Shown: piece after piece, positions 32,989 through 37,716 of the stretch | Numbering within the stretch: position 1 is the first letter of the stretch | Layout: each line of letters opens with the position of its first letter | Assembly (NCBI GenBank): GCA_039908285.1 | Contig: JAMOBE010000029.1 | Location: 1-37,716, forward strand | DNA: 37,716 nucleotides | Direction of reading: 5' to 3' | Source: JAMOBE01 sp039908285 | GTDB taxonomy: Bacteria > Pseudomonadota > Alphaproteobacteria > Rhodospirillales > Rhodospirillaceae | Made by a program: the position numbers and the translations under genes | Notes under the pieces: generated by a model | What the model saw: only the letters and a program-made list of their open reading frames with translations | What the model was told of the DNA's origin: nothing | Databases searched by the model: none

Positions 32989-34094
32989 TCAGGCGTTGCC
33001 TGCGGTTTTCCGCGGCGGTCGCGCTCGTCGTTCTTTCCGCCTGTCAGACCGGAAAGCCCACGGAGACGCAGGTGATGGTCTGGCCGGACCCGCCGGAGCA
33101 GGCCCGGTTCTACTTCGAACAGACCATCCGCAGCAGTGCGGATATCGTCGAGGAGACCAAGGCCGAGCGCTTCCAGCGCATGGCGACGGGCGTCGGAATG
33201 GCGGGAAAGGCCCTGGACAAGCCGTGGGGTCTGGCCGCCTATGATGGCCGCCTCTATATCGGCGACACCGTGTCGAGAAAGATCCACTATTACGACATGG
33301 CGGCCAAGACCTATCAGGATTTCGGCAACAAGGGGCCGGGGTCGCTGGCCAAGCCGCTCCATGTCTCCGTGGATGGCCAGGGCAAGGTCTATGTCTGTGA
33401 CGCGACGGGCAAGCGCATCGTGATTTTCGACAAGGACGGCGCCTTCCTCAACGCCATCGGCCAGCCGGGCGAGCTTGACCGGCCGAGTTCCGTGGCGGCG
33501 AATGCCGATGGGTCGCGCATCTACGTCGTCGACACCGGAGGCGTCAACTCGGAGAAGCACCAGGTCGTCGTGTTCAATCAGGATGGGGAAAAGATCCAGA
33601 CCATCGGCTCGCGGGGCACCGAACCGGGGCAGTTCAATCTGCCGGTCAGCGCCGCCGTCGGACCCAACGGCAACCTTCACGTGGTCGACGGAGGCAATTT
33701 CCGCATCCAGGTCTTCGATCCCACCGGCAAGTTTCTGCTGGCCTTCGGCACCGTCGGCCGTCGTTCGGGCCAGTTCGCCCGGCCAAAGGACGTCACCGTC
33801 GATCGCGAGGGTAACATCTACGTGACCGACTCGGCGTTCGGCAACTTCCAGATCTTCGATCCCCAGGGCAAGCTGCTGCTGTTCATCGGCAAGCGCGGCG
33901 AAGTTGGCGGGCCGGCGGAGTACATGCTGCCGGCCGGCATCACGGTCGATCAGAAGGATGGCCGTGTGTACGTGGTCGACCAGTTCTTCAAGAAGGTGGA
34001 CATCTATCGGCCCGCCGACACGCCGGCGGAGCGCCCTGCACGCCCGAAGCCCAAGGAAGAGGACGGGAAGAAGAAGGGGGCGAAGACGTCCTGA
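32964..34094 (+). CDS. NHL-repeat six-bladed propeller lipoprotein
   Basis: 376 residues. The signal peptide ends with lipobox LSAC (Cys27). At least five NHL-type blades follow, of the pattern L..P.GVAVDxxGxVYVVDxxNxRIQVFDxxGKFL: KVYVCDATGKRIVIFD, RIYVVDTGGVNSEKHQVVVF, NLHVVDGGNFRIQVFD, NIYVTDSAFGNFQIFD and RVYVVDQFFKKVDIY. The C-terminus is Lys/Pro/Glu-rich (about 350-376). NHL proteins are scaffolds and are often encoded beside multihaem cytochromes. It starts inside the end of the five-haem gene; a GTG at 32985 is an alternative. It probably faces the periplasm or cell surface. Confidence 0.88.
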   Translation: MHNVPQQVIRRCLRFSAAVALVVLSACQTGKPTETQVMVWPDPPEQARFYFEQTIRSSADIVEETKAERFQRMATGVGMAGKALDKPWGLAAYDGRLYIGDTVSRKIHYYDMAAKTYQDFGNKGPGSLAKPLHVSVDGQGKVYVCDATGKRIVIFDKDGAFLNAIGQPGELDRPSSVAANADGSRIYVVDTGGVNSEKHQVVVFNQDGEKIQTIGSRGTEPGQFNLPVSAAVGPNGNLHVVDGGNFRIQVFDPTGKFLLAFGTVGRRSGQFARPKDVTVDREGNIYVTDSAFGNFQIFDPQGKLLLFIGKRGEVGGPAEYMLPAGITVDQKDGRVYVVDQFFKKVDIYRPADTPAERPARPKPKEEDGKKKGAKTS

Positions 34095-34108
34095 CGGGAT
34101 GAGGCGGT

Positions 34109-34138
34109 CCCGTGGCGACGCCACGGGGTCGTCTTTTC
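34109..34138 (+). terminator. hairpin terminator after the NHL gene
   Basis: CCCGTGGC and GCCACGGG form an 8-bp stem around GAC, followed by GTCGTCTTTT. The T-run is short, so it may be a partial terminator lowering expression of the downstream genes. Confidence 0.6.
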
Positions 34139-34230
34139 CGCACGGTCTACTGGTGGCATGGGAATTGCTCCCCGCCCGGCACCTGGTTCGGCACAAGGCC
34201 ATCAGGGGGAGCTCTTATACGGAGGATGTG

Positions 34231-34545
34231 ATGCGCGTACTGACCAAGGTTCTTTTCACCGCCGCCCTCGGCGTCGCCCTGCCGCTGTGTGCGGCCAATG
34301 CGGCCGACACCGCCGCCGGCAAGCTGGTCTATGAGACGAACTGCGCCAACTGCCATGGTCCGGACGGCGTTCCCGTTCTCCAGGGCGCCCCCAACTTCAA
34401 GAAGGGCGAGCGGATGGAGAAGACCGACGCGCAGCTGCTGGCGACCATGGCCACCGGCCTGAATATCATGCCCGCATGGAAGGGCGTGATTTCCGAGGCG
34501 GAGATGGCCAATTCGCTGGCTTATGCCCGCACCCTTCGCAAGTAA
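34231..34545 (+). CDS. mono-haem class I cytochrome c
   Basis: 104 residues. The signal peptide (MRVLTKVLFTAALGVALPLC) is cleaved after AANA. One haem site, CANCH, lies at 38-42, and the distal Met is in NIMPAWKG. The size and helices (EAEMANSLAYARTLRK at the C-terminus) fit a small soluble periplasmic cytochrome c like c5/c551-type carriers. A strong GGAGG precedes the ATG. It is the first gene of a tight trio with the two propeller genes. Confidence 0.92.
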   Translation: MRVLTKVLFTAALGVALPLCAANAADTAAGKLVYETNCANCHGPDGVPVLQGAPNFKKGERMEKTDAQLLATMATGLNIMPAWKGVISEAEMANSLAYARTLRK

Positions 34546-34568
34546 CTCTATCGCGGGGAGGCGTTTCC

Positions 34569-35660
34569 TTGTCTGCACTCTCGACTTACGCTTTCCGGCT
34601 TCTCGTCGCCGCTGGGCTGGCCGTCGGTTCGATGGCTCCGGCGATGGCGCAGACGCGCGAAACGCCTTCCTTGATCGAGCAGTTCGAGGTGGGCAAGGAC
34701 GCCTATGTCCGTGCCCTCACCCTCGACCCGCAACGGAACTCCATGTGGGTTGGGACGTCGGTCGGCGTGCTGGAGGTGGATCTGGCGCGGCGCTCGGTGA
34801 AGAATACCTTCACCCGCGCCGACGGACTGGCCAATGAATACGTCTTCGGGATCGGTGTCGACCCCGCCGGCAAGGCGTGGTTCGGCACCAATGCCGGAGG
34901 TCTCAGCACCCTCGACCCGGCCGGGAAGTGGAAGACCTACTTCCCCATGCACGGGCTTGCCGACTACTGGGTGTACTGCTTCGCCTACGACAAGAGCGGC
35001 GGCGTCTGGATCGGGACCTGGGACGGTGCCAGCTATGTCCCCCCCGGCACCGAGACCTTCCGCAATTATCGCGCGGAGCTGATCAACGTCTGGGTCTATG
35101 GCCTGGCGGTAGATCCGGAGGGCCGGGTGTGGTTCGGCACCGAGGGTGGCGTGTCCATGTACGACGGCCGCGAGTGGAAGTCCTGGACCCACAAGGACGG
35201 ACTGGGGGCTGAAAACAAGGGCAACCTGCCGCGCAGCTCCAATACCGGTCTCGGCACGCGGGCGCGCCACGACCTGACCATCGAGTCGCAGGGCAAGGAA
35301 AGCTATAATCCCGACTATGTCTTTTCCGTCCAGGTGGACGCGAAGGGCGCCGGCGTATGGTTCGGCACCTGGGGCGCCGGGGTCAGTCTGTTCGACGGCA
35401 AGAGCAAATGGAAAACCTTCACCACCGACGACGGACTGGCCGGCAACATCGTCTACAGCATCGCCCAGGACAAGGACGGAAACCTGTGGTTTGGTACGAA
35501 CCACGGCGCCAGCCGCTATGATGGGAAACGCTTCGTCAACTACGGCCGCGCCGATGGGGTGATCGGCGAGGAGGTGTTCTCCGTCGCCATCGATCCCTCG
35601 GGAGCGATCTGGTTCGGTACCAAGGGTGGCGTCTCCCGTCTCGTGCACCAGAAGCAATAG
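34569..35660 (+). CDS. exported seven-bladed beta-propeller protein, paralogue 1
   Basis: 363 residues from a TTG with GGGGAGG eight bases upstream. The signal peptide ends AMAQ. Seven W-x-G-T blade motifs are visible: MWVGTSVG, AWFGTNAG, VWIGTWDG, VWFGTEGG, VWFGTWGAG, LWFGTNHG and IWFGTKGG. This is the two-component-regulator-propeller (Reg_prop) type, but without the Y_Y_Y, kinase or DNA-binding domains usually attached. An insertion of about 45 residues between blades 4 and 5 starts at GLGAENKG and ends YNPDYVFS. It is shared with the next gene. The protein is likely a periplasmic binding or scaffold protein. It lies 23 bp after the cytochrome c gene. Confidence 0.85.
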   Translation: MSALSTYAFRLLVAAGLAVGSMAPAMAQTRETPSLIEQFEVGKDAYVRALTLDPQRNSMWVGTSVGVLEVDLARRSVKNTFTRADGLANEYVFGIGVDPAGKAWFGTNAGGLSTLDPAGKWKTYFPMHGLADYWVYCFAYDKSGGVWIGTWDGASYVPPGTETFRNYRAELINVWVYGLAVDPEGRVWFGTEGGVSMYDGREWKSWTHKDGLGAENKGNLPRSSNTGLGTRARHDLTIESQGKESYNPDYVFSVQVDAKGAGVWFGTWGAGVSLFDGKSKWKTFTTDDGLAGNIVYSIAQDKDGNLWFGTNHGASRYDGKRFVNYGRADGVIGEEVFSVAIDPSGAIWFGTKGGVSRLVHQKQ

Positions 35661-35668
35661 GATCCGTG

Positions 35669-36865
35669 ATGGACAAGCGTTTCGTTCTCGTCTTCACCGC
35701 CGCGATCGCCATTGCCGTCGGTGCCTATCTCATCGGCCGCAACCAGGCCCCCATCGCCCCCGCCCCACAGGGGCAGCAGGCGGCTGCCCCGTCCGCGGCG
35801 GGACCAGGCCATCCCCCCGCGGTGCCCACGGATGCCCCACCGCCACCGCGGGACTTCGACCACTTCCGTCTCGGCAATCGCAACGTCAAGGCCATGGTGG
35901 CCGACGACGACGCCATGTGGATCGGGTCGTCGGGTGGCGTGATCCGCTATACCATCTCGAAGGACTCCCACCTGATCTACGACAACAAGTCCGGGCTGCT
36001 GTCCAACGGCGTCTTCCATCTTAGCCGTTTCGGCAACGAGCTGTGGGTTGGGACCTATGGCGGCGGCCTGTCCATCCTCGACACCCGCTCCGGCACCTGG
36101 CGTGGCTACAACGTGCCCGATGGGATGGGTGACGCCTTCGTCTACGACGTGCTGCATGCCGCCAACGGCGACACCTGGATCGCCACTTGGTCGGGAGCCA
36201 ACCGCGTTCGCGGCAACAAGCTGGACGACATCAGCTCCTGGGATACGTTCACCGTCGAAAACACCAAGGGTGGACTGCCCAACGACTGGGTCTATGGCCT
36301 GGCGGCCGGCAAGAACGGTGAGATCTGGCTCGCCACCGAAGGCGGCGTCGCCCGCTTCAAGGACGAGAAGTGGACCCGCTGGACCCATGCCGAGGGCCTG
36401 GGCGCCCAGTTCGATCTGGTCAAGAGCCAGATGCCCCTCGACAGCGACCCCGGCACCACCTCGCGGCACCACGCCCAACAGAAGAAGGAGCAGGGGCTGG
36501 AGAACGTGTCGATCGCCTATAACCCCAATTATGTCATCTCCATCTCCATCGACGACAAGGGCGGCGTGTGGGCGGGGACCTGGGGGGCGGGGCTCAGCTA
36601 CTACGACGGCACCGCGTGGAAGACCTACACGATGGCCGATGGCCTGCCCTCCAACCACATCTTCATGCTGCGGCGGACGGAGGATGGGCTGCTGTGGGTC
36701 GGCACCAACCGGGGGCTGGTCAAGTACGACGGCAAGACCTTCAAGCTTTACACGACCAAGGACGGTCTGTTCTCGGACAACGTGTTTTCCATCACCTATG
36801 GCAAGGACGGCAGCACCTGGGTCGGCAGTTTCGGTGGCATCGCCCGGTACCGGCGTCGCCTGTGA
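35669..36865 (+). CDS. membrane-anchored seven-bladed beta-propeller protein, paralogue 2
   Basis: 398 residues. An N-terminal uncleaved-looking helix (FVLVFTAAIAIAVGAYLIG) and a Pro/Ala linker (about 25-60) precede seven blades: MWIGSSGG, LWVGTYGGG, TWIATWSG, IWLATEGG, VWAGTWGAG, LWVGTNRG and TWVGSFGG. Between blades 4 and 5 it has the same insertion as its neighbour (GLGAQFDL to YNPNYVIS), here His/Gln/Lys-rich (SRHHAQQKKEQ). The ATG at 35669 follows AGGATCC, eight bases after the upstream stop. Together the pair may form a heterodimer anchored to the membrane. No catalytic motif is seen. Confidence 0.85.
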   Translation: MDKRFVLVFTAAIAIAVGAYLIGRNQAPIAPAPQGQQAAAPSAAGPGHPPAVPTDAPPPPRDFDHFRLGNRNVKAMVADDDAMWIGSSGGVIRYTISKDSHLIYDNKSGLLSNGVFHLSRFGNELWVGTYGGGLSILDTRSGTWRGYNVPDGMGDAFVYDVLHAANGDTWIATWSGANRVRGNKLDDISSWDTFTVENTKGGLPNDWVYGLAAGKNGEIWLATEGGVARFKDEKWTRWTHAEGLGAQFDLVKSQMPLDSDPGTTSRHHAQQKKEQGLENVSIAYNPNYVISISIDDKGGVWAGTWGAGLSYYDGTAWKTYTMADGLPSNHIFMLRRTEDGLLWVGTNRGLVKYDGKTFKLYTTKDGLFSDNVFSITYGKDGSTWVGSFGGIARYRRRL

Positions 36866-36883
36866 GGGAACGCCAAGAGGAGT

Positions 36884-36920
36884 GCCCCCTCCCCCGAACA
36901 GGGGGAGGGGGCTTTTCTTC
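36884..36920 (+). terminator. strong terminator after the propeller operon
   Basis: GCCCCCTCCCCC (36884-36895) pairs perfectly with GGGGGAGGGGGC (36901-36912) around GAACA, followed by TTTTCTTC. Confidence 0.95.
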
Positions 36921-36967
36921 TCCGTGGTGCCGGGGTACCTTGATTTTGACACCGAGCTGGTGTCGAG

Positions 36968-37196
36968 AAAGAAACAGGTAACACGGATGAACGCGGATAG
37001 GAACGGATGGGCACGGATGTAAATTGCCAGGGGGGGGGCGTCCATCTCAATTCGTATCCATGTTATGTTACTATTAATATGATTATGCCAATACAACAGC
37101 ATTTACCAGTGTATGCCCCAGAAGTCCATGTCAAGCACCGCTATATCCGCTTTCATCCCTTCTTATCCGTTTTCATCCGTGTTATCTGTTTCTTTT
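36968..37196. repeat. large inverted repeat with GGAT-rich arms around an AT-rich core
   Basis: The left arm (36968-37019) is built from about 12-bp units of the form ACACGGATGA, CGCGGATAGG, AACGGATGGG. The right arm (37145-37196) is its approximate reverse complement. AAAGAAACAG and TAACACGGATGAA are conserved in both arms apart from one base between them. The 125-bp centre is unusually AT-rich and encodes nothing convincing. Arms of this sequence type recur in many bacterial genomes and are often mistranslated as HPFLSxFIRV peptides. The unit probably behaves as a non-autonomous repeat. Confidence 0.8.
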
Positions 37197-37276
37197 ACCG
37201 ACAGCACGGTGTGAATCGGTTCGGGCGGTCGCGGCCGTATCGCGTTGGGAAAATCGCCATCCGTACCGATGTCGTG

Positions 37277-37282
37277 TATAGT
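37277..37282 (+). promoter_or_regulatory. possible -10 element upstream of ccmF
   Basis: TATAGT lies 26 bases before the ccmF ATG and matches the -10 consensus in five of six positions. No good -35 is found at 16-18 bp spacing. Confidence 0.3.
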
Positions 37283-37308
37283 GCGGGTCCAACGTCGGGA
37301 GGAGTTTC

Positions 37309-37716
37309 ATGATCGTTGAACTGGGGCACTACGCTTTGCTTCTGGCCCTGGTCGTTGCCGTGGTGCAGGCGGTCGTCCCCTATCTTGGTGCGGCGCGGGG
37401 CGACGGCGCCCTGATCGCCATGGCGCGGCCGGCGGCGGCGGTGCAGTTTCTCTGCGTCGCCATCGCCTTTGGCGTTCTGATGCACGCCTACGTGGTCAGC
37501 GACTTCTCGGTGGTCAACGTCGCCGCCAATTCCCACACCGACAAGCCCATGCTGTACAAGGTGTCCGGCGTGTGGGGCAACCACGAGGGCTCCATGCTGC
37601 TGTGGGTGACCACCCTGGCCCTGTTCGGCATGGCGGTGGCCCTGTCCGGCCGCGATCTTCCCCAGCGGCTGCAGGCGCGGGTGCTGTCGATCCAGGCGAT
37701 GGTGGCGGTCGGCTTT
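37309..37716 (+). CDS. ccmF: haem lyase subunit CcmF, N-terminal 136 residues (cut by window edge)
   Basis: An open frame to the right edge, beginning MIVELGHYALLLALVVAVVQ. Several membrane helices lead to KVSGVWGNHEGSMLLWVT (about residues 84-101), the hallmark start of the CcmF WWD-protein core. CcmF takes haem from CcmE and attaches it to CxxCH apocytochromes. GGGAGGAG precedes the ATG. ccmE, which usually precedes ccmF, is absent here; instead the inverted repeat and the propeller operon are upstream. Confidence 0.95.
   Translation, partial: MIVELGHYALLLALVVAVVQAVVPYLGAARGDGALIAMARPAAAVQFLCVAIAFGVLMHAYVVSDFSVVNVAANSHTDKPMLYKVSGVWGNHEGSMLLWVTTLALFGMAVALSGRDLPQRLQARVLSIQAMVAVGF

Noticed and set aside
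36968..37020. CRISPR-like array of short GGAT units
   Set aside because: Units are about 12 bp, contiguous and degenerate, with no spacers; they form one arm of an inverted repeat.
37007..37312. 101-codon frame and its minus-strand counterpart over the inverted repeat upstream of ccmF
   Set aside because: Both contain the HPFLSxFIRV peptide that results from translating the GGAT-type repeat arms; not real genes.

Overview
The window is a high-GC chromosome segment of an alphaproteobacterium, most likely in the Rhodospirillales. I infer this from the coding style, an ilvI-ilvN-ilvC block behind miaA/serB, an alphaproteobacterial-type RpoH, a 7Fe ferredoxin, and short palindromic intergenic repeats. 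I cannot assign genus or species from the sequence alone.

Layout. 1-600: a Rpn/DUF4351-type PD-(D/E)XK protein running off the left edge (minus strand). 972-6384: serB (minus), divergent from miaA, then ilvI-ilvN-ilvC closed by a strong terminator. 6495-7841: pmbA/tldE. 7838-14810: a segment bracketed by two near-identical 105-bp repeats; it holds mlaA, a convergent OmpA-type porin, and a biotin-dependent, membrane-coupled acyl-CoA decarboxylase operon (mmdA, two OadG-like small subunits, mmdC, mmdB, and a 67-aa membrane protein). 14951-15493: an AT-richer gene for an exported orphan protein. 15594-20532: ccmA-ccmB in a tight operon with two tandem paralogous polytopic membrane proteins. 20518-23406: a 23-repeat Sel1 protein on the other strand. 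23582-24155: a coiled-coil protein followed by a palindromic MITE-like element. 24484-27728: fdxA, rpoH, rluD (the last two minus), a small membrane protein and a JAMM metalloprotease.

27818-36865 is the most unusual part. It holds two divergent cytochrome operons. Leftward is a cytochrome c reading frame with three haem motifs. It is interrupted at a nine-A run immediately before a stop, and a second three-haem stretch with no start codon or signal peptide follows in the -1 frame. A CHASE-PAS histidine kinase follows 20 bp downstream. Rightward are a five-haem cytochrome, an NHL-propeller lipoprotein, a mono-haem cytochrome c and two paralogous seven-bladed propeller proteins. A hairpin terminator and a large inverted repeat then separate this block from ccmF, which is cut by the right edge.

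How the genes fit together. The ccmAB genes and ccmF belong to System I cytochrome c maturation, which would haemylate the roughly twelve CxxCH sites encoded nearby. The cytochrome/propeller/kinase block looks like an envelope electron-transfer module with its own sensor, but its electron donor and acceptor cannot be read from the sequence. The decarboxylase operon would couple decarboxylation of an acyl-CoA (probably methylmalonyl-CoA) to Na+ export.
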